The notes: generated from the letters alone by a model not told the origin. Positions 17,167-26,110 are shown, numbered from the stretch's first letter. The stretch: DNA of 57,398 nt from an uncultured Peptococcaceae bacterium (GCA_947254645.1 CAMYDW010000009.1:1-57398); one strand, 5' to 3'. A program made the numbers and translations.

Positions 17167-17199
17167 AAAAAGAAGCCATTTAAAATGGCTTCTTTTTTT
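17165..17199. terminator. Bidirectional terminator between rdgB and pckG
   Basis: Seventeen-base arms (17165-17181 and 17183-17199) around a single central A, with A7 and T7 ends. The sequence is the same as at 15195-15228 apart from that extra base. Confidence 0.92.
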
Positions 17200-17200
17200 A

Positions 17201-18988
17201 TTAATGGAGACGTTCTCTTAAAGCTGATAATTCATCGAAAAGTGCTTGTGGCATTTTCTCACCATAATCTTTAAAATGTGTCTCAATAAGAGCAGCTTCT
17301 TCTTTCCATGCATCTACATCAATCTTCAAAAGATTTTCCAAGTCTTTTCTGGAAATGTTCAGGCCTGCAGTGTTGATATCTTCAACACTTGGTACATAGC
17401 CAATGGCTGTCTTTTCTGCGTGGGCATTTCCCCCGCTGCGATTGAAAATCCACTCTAATACGCGAATGTTTTCGCCATATCCTGGCCAAATATAGTGTCC
17501 GTTTTTATCTTTGCGGAACCAGTTAACAGAATAAATTTTAGGTAACTTTGAAGTATCGGTTAATTGTTGCATGTCCAACCAATGTTGGATATAGTCTGCC
17601 ACATGATACCCAATAAATGGAAGCATCGCAAATGGATCGCGACGAATTTTACCAATTTTGTCACTAATAATAGCTGCTGTGACCTCACTACCCATCACAG
17701 AGCCTAAAAATACACCGTGTTGCCAGTCGAAACTTTCATAAACCAATGGGATTGTTGAAGGGCGGCGACCACCAAATAAAATAGCGTCAATTGGTACCCC
17801 TTCAGGATTTGTCCATTCATCAGCAATCGTTGGGCACTGAGAAGCTGGTGCAGTAAAACGTGCATTTGGATGAGCGGCACGGCTATCCGCTTTTGGTGTC
17901 CAATCATTCCCTTGCCAATCAATGAGATGCTCTGGCGGAGGACAAAGTCCTTCCCACCAGACGCTGTTATCATCTGTCAATGCCACATTTGTGAAAATAG
18001 TATTTTCTTTGATGGTTTTCATGGCATTTGGATTGGATCTCGCAGAAGTGCCAGGTGCGACCCCGAAAAAGCCATTCTCAGGGTTGATGGCATATAAGCG
18101 TCCATCTTTTCCGACATGTAACCATGCGATATCATCGCCGATGGTTTCTATTTTCCAACCTGGTAGGGTTGGTACAAGCATTGCTAAATTTGTTTTGCCG
18201 CATGCACTAGGGAAAGCAGCACAAATGTATTTGCTGATGCCTTCTGGATTGGTAACTTTTAATATAAGCATGTGCTCTGCCATCCAATTTTCATCACGAG
18301 CGATAACAGAGGCAATTCTCAATGCAAAACACTTTTTACCAAGCAAAGCATTTCCACCATAGCCGGAGCCATAACTCCAAATGGTACGTTCTTCTGGAAA
18401 ATGTGCAATGTATTTTTCTTCGATAGGGGCACATGGCCAAGCAACATCTTTTTCATCCTCAGCCAACGGCTTACCAACAGAATGAAGACATGGCACGAAG
18501 AAGCCATCATCACCAAGTTTTTCAAGAACAGCATTGCCTGTACGTGTCATGATATGCATGTTTAAAACCACATACGGACTATCTGTTAATTGAATGCCTA
18601 TGCGAGAGTAAGGACTATCAATTGGTCCCATGCAAAAAGGGATGACATACATGGTGCGTCCCCTCATGGCGCCTTTGTATAGATGCTTCATTTCCTCTTT
18701 TAATTCAGTTGGTTCATACCAGTTATTTGTCGGCCCAGCATTTTCTTTTTTCTCACAGGAAATAAAAGTCCGTTCCTCCACACGAGCAACATCTGAAATA
18801 TCAGAGCGAAACAAATAACAGTTAGGCAATTTTTCTTGATCCAAAGGAATTGCAGCCTTTTTGTCAACTAGATGATCAATAATAATTTGTTGTTGCTCAT
18901 TAGATCCATCATACCACTGAATACTTGCTGGTTGACATAGTTCAGCGATTTGATCAATCCATTTATGCAACTTTTTATGATTGGTCAT
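17201..18988 (-). CDS. pckG: Phosphoenolpyruvate carboxykinase (GTP)
   Basis: Converts oxaloacetate and GTP to phosphoenolpyruvate and CO2 (or the reverse), linking C4 acids and gluconeogenesis. The 595-aa product matches the GTP-type family: the P-loop with its reactive cysteine reads AAFPSACGKTNLAML, and metal/substrate stretches include SNPNAMKTI and FGGRRPSTIPLV. ATG at 18988 follows GAGGAG at 7-nt spacing; an in-frame ATG two codons upstream is too close to that box. A monocistronic unit, divergent from the HI0933-like gene. Confidence 0.97.
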   Translation of the reverse strand: MTNHKKLHKWIDQIAELCQPASIQWYDGSNEQQQIIIDHLVDKKAAIPLDQEKLPNCYLFRSDISDVARVEERTFISCEKKENAGPTNNWYEPTELKEEMKHLYKGAMRGRTMYVIPFCMGPIDSPYSRIGIQLTDSPYVVLNMHIMTRTGNAVLEKLGDDGFFVPCLHSVGKPLAEDEKDVAWPCAPIEEKYIAHFPEERTIWSYGSGYGGNALLGKKCFALRIASVIARDENWMAEHMLILKVTNPEGISKYICAAFPSACGKTNLAMLVPTLPGWKIETIGDDIAWLHVGKDGRLYAINPENGFFGVAPGTSARSNPNAMKTIKENTIFTNVALTDDNSVWWEGLCPPPEHLIDWQGNDWTPKADSRAAHPNARFTAPASQCPTIADEWTNPEGVPIDAILFGGRRPSTIPLVYESFDWQHGVFLGSVMGSEVTAAIISDKIGKIRRDPFAMLPFIGYHVADYIQHWLDMQQLTDTSKLPKIYSVNWFRKDKNGHYIWPGYGENIRVLEWIFNRSGGNAHAEKTAIGYVPSVEDINTAGLNISRKDLENLLKIDVDAWKEEAALIETHFKDYGEKMPQALFDELSALRERLH

Positions 18989-19025
18989 GACCATTCTCCT
19001 CGTAAATGAAATCTTAATCAAAATT

Positions 19026-19054
19026 AAATTAACATATTATGACGCCTTGTTCAA
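19026..19054 (-). promoter_or_regulatory. Possible pckG promoter
   Basis: On the minus strand TTGAAC (19049-19054) is 17 nt from TAATTT (19026-19031), about 40 nt before the pckG start. A small inverted repeat CCTTG-TT-CAAGG (19045-19056) overlaps the -35 and could be an operator. Both matches are moderate. Confidence 0.4.
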
Positions 19055-19159
19055 GGTAAATCCCCTGTAATATAAGTCAAAAATAGGAAATTTTGTTTCA
19101 TGATGACATTGTGAGGCATTTATAATCATGGTATTCTTAAATAGATAGGAGTGAGTGAT

Positions 19160-20419
19160 GTGATTGATGTTTTAGTTATAGGTGGTGGCGCGAGTGGTTT
19201 GATGGCAGCAATTTCTGCTGCAACCGCTGGTTGTCATGTTGAAATATTAGAAAAAATGGCCAGTTGTGGTAAAAAAATACGTATTACTGGTAAGGGACGT
19301 TGTAATGTCACAACAGATAAAACAAAAGAGGAAATTATTAAATCTATTCGACGAAACCCTCGTTTTATGTACTCTTCATTAAGTGTATTTGACAATAATG
19401 ATGTAAAAGATTTTTTTGAAAAACATGGTTGCCCCTTAAAAGTTGAGCGCGGAGAAAGATTGTTCCCTGTAAGTGATCGTGCACAAGATGTGGTCGATGT
19501 ATTGACTCGTGAAGCAGAGAAAAAAGGTGTTGTCATTCATCGACAGATGCGTGTCACATCTATGCATCATGATGAGCATGTTTTCGTTGTAGAAGTAGCT
19601 GGTGAAAAAAAATTCGTTGCTAAAAGCGTCATTATCTGTACTGGAGGTGCTTCGTATAGCGGAACAGGCAGTACAGGTGATGGCTATAAATGGCTAGATA
19701 AACTTGGCATTCGTATCGTTGATGCTAGACCCGCATTGGTTCCATTGGTTGCTAAGGAAAGTTGGATAAAATCCCTTCAAGGATTAAGCTTAAAGAATGT
19801 TTGCTTAAGTATAGAGAGAGAGAATCATAAATCCATTTACTTAGAGCAAGGAGAAATGCTTTTTACACATTTTGGCATCAGCGGGCCGATTGTTTTATCT
19901 GCAAGTGGGCATTGTACAGATTATTGGAGAAAAAACAATGCCGCATTAATTGCGCATATTGATTTAAAACCAGCCTTATCGGAAGCGCAATTGGATAAAC
20001 GTCTCTTAAGAGAAATTGAAGAAAGTCCAAATAAACAATATAATAATCTGTTAAGACGCCTTATGCCGCAAAAAATGCTGCCTGTATTTATTCAAAAAAC
20101 AGGTATTAGTGGCGAAAAAATACTGCATCAACTTACTAAAGAGGATCGCTTATGTGTTATTCGTCATTTGAAAGATTTTTCTTTCCATATTGATAATGCG
20201 CGTTCATTAGAAGAGGGTATTGTGACGGCAGGCGGTGTAGACGTTAAGGAGATTAATCCTAAAACAATGGCAATCAAGAAAATAGAAGGCTTGTTTGTAG
20301 CAGGTGAGATTATTGATGTAGATGCGTATACAGGAGGATTTAACCTGCAAATTGCATTTTCAACAGGGTATAGTGCTGGGAAAGCAGCATGTCAGTTTGT
20401 GCATGAAAAGGAGCTATAA
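19160..20419 (+). CDS. HI0933-family NAD(P)/FAD-dependent oxidoreductase
   Basis: A 419-aa flavoprotein of the HI0933/YhiN family. The FAD dinucleotide-binding motif is VIGGGASGLMAA at the N-terminus, followed by the family-specific GKGRCNVT near residue 45, a TGGASYSGTGSTGDG segment near 160 and a C-terminal GGFNLQIAFSTGYSAG. GTG 19160 was chosen because AGGAG at 19147-19151 overlaps the earlier in-frame GTG at 19151. The reaction is unknown. It is immediately followed by the HutP-like gene and cmk, an arrangement seen in anaerobic Bacillota. Confidence 0.88.
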   Translation: MIDVLVIGGGASGLMAAISAATAGCHVEILEKMASCGKKIRITGKGRCNVTTDKTKEEIIKSIRRNPRFMYSSLSVFDNNDVKDFFEKHGCPLKVERGERLFPVSDRAQDVVDVLTREAEKKGVVIHRQMRVTSMHHDEHVFVVEVAGEKKFVAKSVIICTGGASYSGTGSTGDGYKWLDKLGIRIVDARPALVPLVAKESWIKSLQGLSLKNVCLSIERENHKSIYLEQGEMLFTHFGISGPIVLSASGHCTDYWRKNNAALIAHIDLKPALSEAQLDKRLLREIEESPNKQYNNLLRRLMPQKMLPVFIQKTGISGEKILHQLTKEDRLCVIRHLKDFSFHIDNARSLEEGIVTAGGVDVKEINPKTMAIKKIEGLFVAGEIIDVDAYTGGFNLQIAFSTGYSAGKAACQFVHEKEL

Positions 20420-20836
20420 ATGGAGATGAGTATTGATAGTAAAAATGTCTCTCGCGCTGCTATTAAAATGGCAATATCTGAAGATAGATCATTAGAACGT
20501 TCATTAAAGATGGCTTTGCAGGAGCAAGGCATGAAAGTGGTTGCAGTGGACGTTGGTGGAGATTATTTTAAAATTCAAAGTAAAATCGTGGAGCAAGCTT
20601 TGGTTGCATCAAAACGCGAAGGGTTGATCGATGAGTCGCATCATGAAAATGGGGCTGTTGTTGGTGCAGTAAGAGATGCCTTAAGCCAGGTAATGACAAA
20701 GGCAAGCGGCATGAATGTTGGCGGAAAAATAGGCTTGGCTCGCGGCAATGATCATTTGAGCGTGGCTGTTTTTTTTAGTATTGGCTTGTTACACCTTGAT
20801 GAAATTGCATTAGGTGTGGCACATCGAACAATATAG
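20420..20836 (+). CDS. HutP-family protein
   Basis: A 138-aa protein resembling HutP, the histidine- and Mg2+-dependent RNA-binding antiterminator of the Bacillus subtilis hut operon. The key HutP-like segment is ESHHENGAVVGAVRDA near residue 72, containing the histidines that coordinate the metal in HutP, and a glycine-rich MNVGGKIGLARG follows. It begins directly after the preceding stop, with AAGGAG 7 nt upstream of ATG 20420. No hut genes are in the window, so the RNA target here is unknown; a regulatory role in this cluster is inference. Confidence 0.8.
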   Translation: MEMSIDSKNVSRAAIKMAISEDRSLERSLKMALQEQGMKVVAVDVGGDYFKIQSKIVEQALVASKREGLIDESHHENGAVVGAVRDALSQVMTKASGMNVGGKIGLARGNDHLSVAVFFSIGLLHLDEIALGVAHRTI

Positions 20837-20849
20837 AAAGGAATTAAAA

Positions 20850-21515
20850 ATGCAAATTGCAATTGATGGCCCAGCAGGGGTGGGAAAAAGTACTTTGGCC
20901 AAAGCATTGGCTGAAACACTTGGCTATATTTATCTTGATACTGGTGCAATGTACAGAGGCGTGGCTTATATTGCTGATAAAAGTGGTATCGCGCCAGAAA
21001 ATATTACAGCCTTACAAAAAATACTTGATAACTTGGATTTACATTTTGAAATCATTGATGGTAAAAAAAGCCTCTTTAATCAAAATGAAAATATTGAAGA
21101 ATTCATACGAGAAGCGAAAATTTCTAACATTGTTAGTCAGTATGCGAAAGTTGACATCGTAAGAAAAGCGATGACACAGCAGCAACAGGCAATTGCCAAA
21201 AAAAATTCTGTGGTTATGGATGGTAGAGATATTGGCACAGTGATATTGCCAAAGGCTGAATATAAGTTTTTTTTGGTGGCAAGTCCTGAGGAACGTACAA
21301 AAAGACGTCTTTTAGAATTACAAGAAAAAGGTGTAGAAATATCCTTTGATGAATTATTAAACGATATCAAAAAACGCGATGAAGAGGATGCCAATCGTGC
21401 AATTGCGCCTTTGAAAAAAGCCGAAGATGCCATCATAATAAATACCGATCATTTGAATCAAAAGGAAGTTTTGGAAAAAATTCTAGATATTATAAAAAAT
21501 AATGTTTGGCAATAG
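20850..21515 (+). CDS. cmk: Cytidylate kinase
   Basis: Phosphorylates CMP and dCMP to the diphosphates. The 221-aa product has the P-loop DGPAGVGKST, the CMP-binding DTGAMYRGVAY near residue 32, and MDGRDIGTVILP near 127. AAAGGA precedes ATG 20850. Its position directly upstream of rpsA (here fused to ispH) is the classic cmk-rpsA neighbourhood. Confidence 0.96.
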   Translation: MQIAIDGPAGVGKSTLAKALAETLGYIYLDTGAMYRGVAYIADKSGIAPENITALQKILDNLDLHFEIIDGKKSLFNQNENIEEFIREAKISNIVSQYAKVDIVRKAMTQQQQAIAKKNSVVMDGRDIGTVILPKAEYKFFLVASPEERTKRRLLELQEKGVEISFDELLNDIKKRDEEDANRAIAPLKKAEDAIIINTDHLNQKEVLEKILDIIKNNVWQ

Positions 21516-21580
21516 CATAGAAATTAGGTATAATGAAATAGTGTAATTGAAAATGCGTAAAGTATAAGGAGTATTTACTT

Positions 21581-23605
21581 ATGGAGATTAAAATAGCATC
21601 GAACGCTGGTTTTTGTTTTGGCGTAAGAGCAGCTATCAATAAAGGTGAAGAATTGATTGCAGAAGGTAATGGCCCTATTGCAACACTAGGTCCACTCATT
21701 CATAATCCGCAAGAAGTGGCACGTTTAGAGTCTCTTGGTATTAAAGCACATGATGAATTTGATACAATAAGTGAAAAAAATGTGCTTATACGCACGCATG
21801 GTGTTGCACCAACAATTTATCAAGAAGCTGAAAAACGTGGACTTAATTATTTTGACTGCACTTGTCCTTATGTGAAGAGAGTGCAGAAAATTGCACAAGA
21901 GCATGCAGATGCTGGCTATCAAGTGCTGATTTTAGGGGATAGTAGTCATCCTGAAGTTATTGCAATTGTTGGCTGGACAAATGAGAGTGCTATTGTCTTT
22001 TTTAGCCTTGATGAATTGAAAATGCTGTCACTTGAAGGAAAAAAAGTGTGTTTGGTTTCTCAAACAACAGAGAAATTAGAACGACTTGAAGCAGCAGTCT
22101 CTTATTTAAAGAGCATTGAATTAGAAGAATTGCTTGTTTTCAACACCATTTGTTCTGCTACACGTGACAGACAAACTGATGCCAGTGTTTTGGCTTCGGA
22201 AGTTGATATTATGATTGTCATTGGCGGTTATAATAGCGCCAATACAAGAAAATTGGTATCAATTTGCCAAGATAAAAACACACTAACCAAACATGTTGAA
22301 TCTGTGAAGGATTTAAAAGATGAGTGGTTTGATGGTGTCAAAAAAATTGGTTTAACAGCAGGGGCATCGACTCCTGACTGGATAATTAGGGAGGTCATTG
22401 ACAAGATGGAAGAATTAACAATGGAACAAGGTTTAGAACAAGGGTATGGTACTTTAGAGCCACTTAATCTTTATGATGTAGTAACTGGTACTGTAGTAAA
22501 GATTAATACCGATGAAGTAATGGTAGACGTAGGTGGCAAATCTGAAGGTGTTATTCCAATCAAGGAACTTTCATTCCAAAAAGATCCTAATGTTGATGAA
22601 ATCGTTAAAGTTGGCGATGAAATTCAAGTAATGGTTATCAAGATGGAAAACAAAGAAGGTCACATGGTTTTATCTAAAAAACGTGCTGATCAAGAAAAAG
22701 CAATGGACACTTTGCAAGCTAAATATGAAAACGGCGAAGTGATTGAAGCAAAAGTTGTTGGTGATGTTAAAGGTGGCGTTATCGTTGATATCGGCGCTCG
22801 TGGCTTTGTACCAGCTTCTCATCTTGACACCAAATACGTTGATGATATTAAAGCATTCGTAGGAAATACCTATCGTTTCAAAATTATTGAATTTGATACA
22901 AACCCAGAAAATCGTAAGATTATTCTTTCACGTCGTGAACTTCTTGAAAAAGAAGAAAAAGAAAACCGTGAAAAAATCTGGGCTAACATTTCTGAAGGTC
23001 AAGTATTAAAAGGCCGCGTGCAACGTATTGCAAACTTCGGCGCATTCATTGATCTTGGTGGCGTAGATGGTTTACTTCATATCTCTGAAATGGGATGGGG
23101 ACGTGTAAAACAACCTACTGATGTAGTAAATGTAGGTGATGAAATTGAAGTTTATGTTCTTAACGCTGATCAAGAAAAAGGCAAAATCAGCCTCAGCTTG
23201 AAAAAATTAATCAACAATCCTTGGGACAATGTTGCAGAAAGATTTGCTGTAGGCAGCACTGTTTCTGGTAAAGTTGTTCGTATCGCTCCTTTTGGTGCGT
23301 TCGTCGCATTGGCTGATGGTGTAGATGGTTTGGTTCACATTTCACAAATTTCTTGGGATCATATTGATAAAGTTGAAGATGCTCTCAAGATTGGTGATGC
23401 TGTAGAAGCAAAAGTTCTTGAAGTAGATGAAGATCGTAAACGCATCAGCTTGTCTATCAAAGAATTAAAAGAAAGACCAGTTGTAGAAAAACCAGCTCCA
23501 AAGCCTAAAAAACAACAAGATAAGCCAAAAAGTGCTATTCCAGAAGTAAATGAAGAATTAAGCAATAATGCTTTTGCAGGTCTTGCTGATTTAATTGGTG
23601 AATAA
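21581..23605 (+). CDS. IspH-S1 fusion: HMBPP reductase plus ribosomal protein S1
   Basis: A 674-aa fusion found in Clostridia and Negativicutes. Residues 1 to about 280 are IspH, the [4Fe-4S] enzyme that makes IPP/DMAPP from HMBPP, with cluster cysteines in GFCFGVRAA (C12), DCTCPYV (about 95) and NTICSAT (about 192). Residues about 298-640 hold four S1 RNA-binding domains like a short Gram-positive S1, the last two with FGAF. AAGGAGT precedes ATG 21581. An AGGGAGGT at 22388-22395 lies 10-11 nt before an in-frame ATG at 22406 (Met276), at the domain junction. The S1 half looks richer in codons of highly expressed genes. Confidence 0.95.
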   Translation: MEIKIASNAGFCFGVRAAINKGEELIAEGNGPIATLGPLIHNPQEVARLESLGIKAHDEFDTISEKNVLIRTHGVAPTIYQEAEKRGLNYFDCTCPYVKRVQKIAQEHADAGYQVLILGDSSHPEVIAIVGWTNESAIVFFSLDELKMLSLEGKKVCLVSQTTEKLERLEAAVSYLKSIELEELLVFNTICSATRDRQTDASVLASEVDIMIVIGGYNSANTRKLVSICQDKNTLTKHVESVKDLKDEWFDGVKKIGLTAGASTPDWIIREVIDKMEELTMEQGLEQGYGTLEPLNLYDVVTGTVVKINTDEVMVDVGGKSEGVIPIKELSFQKDPNVDEIVKVGDEIQVMVIKMENKEGHMVLSKKRADQEKAMDTLQAKYENGEVIEAKVVGDVKGGVIVDIGARGFVPASHLDTKYVDDIKAFVGNTYRFKIIEFDTNPENRKIILSRRELLEKEEKENREKIWANISEGQVLKGRVQRIANFGAFIDLGGVDGLLHISEMGWGRVKQPTDVVNVGDEIEVYVLNADQEKGKISLSLKKLINNPWDNVAERFAVGSTVSGKVVRIAPFGAFVALADGVDGLVHISQISWDHIDKVEDALKIGDAVEAKVLEVDEDRKRISLSIKELKERPVVEKPAPKPKKQQDKPKSAIPEVNEELSNNAFAGLADLIGE

Positions 23606-23606
23606 T

Positions 23607-23647
23607 AAAAAAAGAAACCGCTGTCTAGACAGCGGTTTCTTTTTTTT
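23607..23647. terminator. Bidirectional terminator between ispH-rpsA and the hydrogenase gene
   Basis: A near-perfect palindrome with A7 and T8 ends around GAAACCGCTGTCTAGACAG-type arms; it serves the convergent plus-strand fusion gene and minus-strand hydrogenase operon. Confidence 0.92.
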
Positions 23648-25202
23648 ATTCAATCATATCTGATTTTGCAATAGCATGTCTGCTTTGGATATCCGCTAAA
23701 TCGACCTCATAAGATCTCAAGCGATAATTTTGTGAAGGGCTTTCGTAGAGAGAGCGTTTTGAGTAATCGTGCAAAGCATTTTCTGCTTTTCTGAGATTGA
23801 TTAAAGTACCAGGCCCCCCAATGCAGCCACCTTCACATGCCATCCCTTCTAATAGCATGCCGTTTTTCTTCCCTGCTTTTGCAAGTTTTAACAATTTTGC
23901 GCAGTTTTCTAAGCCTTCTACATTTTCTGCTTTAACAGAAATATCTGGCCAATTCTCTGCGATATATTCTGCAACAGCACCCGCAACACCGCCAGAACGT
24001 GCATAACCTCGCGCTGTTCTAGAAGCATCTGACAATGCTCCAGATATTTCGATATCTGCCAATTCGATATCTTGTGCAGCGAACATACCCATTAATTCTT
24101 CATAAGTAATAACAAAATCAACATAATCTTTTACATAGTCTCTCAATGCTTCTAGTTTCTTTGAAATACATGGGCCTATAAAGACCACTTTGGCATGAGG
24201 ACGTTTTGATTTTATATAATAAGCGGTTTCAATCATAGGCGTTGCTGAACCTGATATATAAGGTATTAATTCAGGGAAGTTTTTTGAAACCAACAGTGTC
24301 CAAGAATTGCAACAACTGGTTCCCATAAATGGCATGTTGCCAGATGGAACATTTTCAACAAATTCTTCTGCTTCGTGCATAGTCGTCAAATCGGCGCCCA
24401 AGCCTACTTCGGCGACATCGGCAAACCCTAAACGACGAATCCCTTCAAATACCTCTTCAGGGCCTGCCAATGGCCCGAATTGACCAGCGAAAGAAGGCGC
24501 TACAATAGCCACGACTTCATTGCCTTCTTTGATGGAGCGAATCAGCTGGTAAATTTGTCCCTTGTCACTAATTGCACCAAACGGACACTCTGTAATACAT
24601 CTCCCGCATGAAACACATTTATCATAATTGATTTTAGCACGACCAAATTCATCACTTTCAATTGCACCTACGCCACAATGTGATGCGCATGGTCTATCAT
24701 ATTTAATAATGGCGTGGTAAGGGCAATTTTGCAGGCATCTCCCACATCGAATGCATTTGTCTTTATCGATTCTTGCCTGTGTTTTATCAAAGCTAATGGC
24801 CTTTACTGGACATAAATTAATACATGGATGTCCCATACATTTACGACAATTTGAAGTGATCTCAACAGTTTTAGTAGGGCAAGCCATGCAAGCAAAGTTA
24901 ATGACATTAACAAGGGGTGGTTGATATACACGATGTGATACATCAACCAATTCAATACCATCTTCTAATGTTGTTAATTCTTTAGCAGAGCGTACTGGTA
25001 AGCCGAGCGCTAAACGTAGACGCTCTCCGATAATAGCACGTTCATGAAAAATATTATCTCGATGTTCAGAAAATTCTCCCGGCAAAATACGAAAGATGGA
25101 TTGGCGTAAATCATATACATTGCCATCGTTATATGCTAATTTAGCAATTTCGGCAAATACCTGTCTTCGTATTTTTATTAAATCCGGATAAATTTCTTTC
25201 AT
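23646..25202 (-). CDS. Monomeric [FeFe]-hydrogenase-like protein (group B type)
   Basis: A 518-aa cytoplasmic iron-sulfur protein with an N-terminal ferredoxin-like array and a C-terminal H-cluster domain. The ferredoxin part carries several cysteine motifs (CRKCMGHPCINLCP, CIRCGRCLQNCP, CVSCGRCITECP). All three H-cluster motifs are present: GTSCCNSW (P1), GPCISKK (P2) and MACEGGCIGGPG (P3), giving the four expected cysteines. P1 has Asn-Ser where well-studied group A enzymes have Pro-x. The domain order suggests the group B hydrogenases of anaerobic Bacillota; redox partner and direction are unknown. AGGAGG precedes ATG 25202. The adjacent [2Fe-2S] gene upstream is the likely partner. Confidence 0.88.
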   Translation of the reverse strand: MKEIYPDLIKIRRQVFAEIAKLAYNDGNVYDLRQSIFRILPGEFSEHRDNIFHERAIIGERLRLALGLPVRSAKELTTLEDGIELVDVSHRVYQPPLVNVINFACMACPTKTVEITSNCRKCMGHPCINLCPVKAISFDKTQARIDKDKCIRCGRCLQNCPYHAIIKYDRPCASHCGVGAIESDEFGRAKINYDKCVSCGRCITECPFGAISDKGQIYQLIRSIKEGNEVVAIVAPSFAGQFGPLAGPEEVFEGIRRLGFADVAEVGLGADLTTMHEAEEFVENVPSGNMPFMGTSCCNSWTLLVSKNFPELIPYISGSATPMIETAYYIKSKRPHAKVVFIGPCISKKLEALRDYVKDYVDFVITYEELMGMFAAQDIELADIEISGALSDASRTARGYARSGGVAGAVAEYIAENWPDISVKAENVEGLENCAKLLKLAKAGKKNGMLLEGMACEGGCIGGPGTLINLRKAENALHDYSKRSLYESPSQNYRLRSYEVDLADIQSRHAIAKSDMIE

Positions 25203-25238
25203 TTTAAATCCTCCTGGTTTTTTGACGTATAATATAAA

Positions 25239-25502
25239 TTATAATTCATAAAAATTCATAATATATGACATAACATCCTGACTTTTTGCGCGCAAAAATG
25301 TCTGGTCATCAACCCTAACAACGGGTGCGACATGATCGTTAGAGTAACACAGTCCATCACATGGCGTAGAGATGATTTCTATTTGGTCTGTGAGTTTAGG
25401 ATGTTCAAGAATGAGTTCATCTCTAAATTTCTCTAATACAGATAGTAGAATGTCTCCACCAGCTACCATACATTTGCTCCCTGCGCAAACTTCGATTTTC
25501 AT
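25239..25502 (-). CDS. Thioredoxin-like [2Fe-2S] ferredoxin-domain protein
   Basis: An 87-aa protein with cysteine pattern VCAGSKC at the N-terminus and PCDGLC in the second half: a C-x4-C plus C-x3-C arrangement typical of NuoE/thioredoxin-like [2Fe-2S] ferredoxins. AGGAGG lies about 9 nt before its ATG. It is the first gene of a minus-strand pair with the hydrogenase, 36 nt apart, and probably shuttles electrons to or from it. Confidence 0.85.
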   Translation of the reverse strand: MKIEVCAGSKCMVAGGDILLSVLEKFRDELILEHPKLTDQIEIISTPCDGLCYSNDHVAPVVRVDDQTFLRAKSQDVMSYIMNFYEL

Positions 25503-25547
25503 AGCCCCTATACCTCCTGTAAGAAATTTAATAATTTGAATGCAGTT

Positions 25548-25556
25548 ATTATATCA
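25548..25556 (-). promoter_or_regulatory. Extended -10 element for the hydrogenase pair
   Basis: On the minus strand TGATATAAT forms an extended -10 (TGn plus TATAAT) about 46 nt before the ferredoxin-like gene; no good -35 was found at the usual distance. Confidence 0.5.
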
Positions 25557-25621
25557 TAATATTTAGAATTTTACATACAAACATGGATATATTTGCCTAT
25601 TGGAAATAAGAATGTCCAGTA

Positions 25622-25650
25622 TCGACCAGTTTATTTCGATGTGATATAAT
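25622..25650 (+). promoter_or_regulatory. Promoter of the asp23-nusB operon
   Basis: TCGACC (25622-25627), 17 nt, TATAAT (25645-25650) with an extended -10 TGA. It lies about 50 nt before the Asp23 gene and is divergent from the hydrogenase promoter. Confidence 0.65.
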
Positions 25651-25698
25651 AATATCAATGAAATATTATTCAGTTTTTTGTTATAAAGGAGAGCGACA

Positions 25699-26097
25699 AT
25701 GGCTGAAGAAAAGAAAATAGAAGTGTCTCATGGTCAAATCCATGATACAGAGCTCGGAACGATTCGAGTCGATGATGAAGTAATCGCTGCCATTGTGGCA
25801 ATTACGACAAATAGGATTAAAGGTGTTGCAAATACAGTTGGTGGTATGACCGATAACTTTACTGGTATGTTGGGTAAGAAGAACTTATCTAAAGGTGTGC
25901 GTGTTGATTTAAAAGAGAACAGTTTAGTGATTACTGTGAATATCATGGTCAAATATGGATACGGTATACCAGATCTGGCTCATAAAATTCAAAATGAAAT
26001 TATTGACGAAGTAGAAATCATGACAGGCATGAAAGTAGACTCTGTCAATTTAATGGTTCAAGGTATTGTTTTTAATAATAGTGCGACAGATAAATAA
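25699..26097 (+). CDS. Asp23/Gls24-family envelope stress protein
   Basis: A 132-aa Asp23/Gls24 domain protein. Typical features are IRVDDEVIAAIVAITTNRI near residue 22, a glycine-rich GVANTVGGM, and an LVITVNIMVKYGYGIP strand near 78. Members are small soluble proteins linked to envelope stress and, in Clostridia, commonly sit just before nusB as here. AAAGGAG precedes ATG 25699. Its mechanism is not known. Confidence 0.92.
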   Translation: MAEEKKIEVSHGQIHDTELGTIRVDDEVIAAIVAITTNRIKGVANTVGGMTDNFTGMLGKKNLSKGVRVDLKENSLVITVNIMVKYGYGIPDLAHKIQNEIIDEVEIMTGMKVDSVNLMVQGIVFNNSATDK

Positions 26098-26110
26098 ATG
26101 AGGGATTAAA

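Noticed and set aside
17704..18565. Open frames on the strand opposite pckG, and similar ones opposite most genes
   Set aside because: They mirror the coding strand's codon structure, lack ribosome sites and match no family I recognise.
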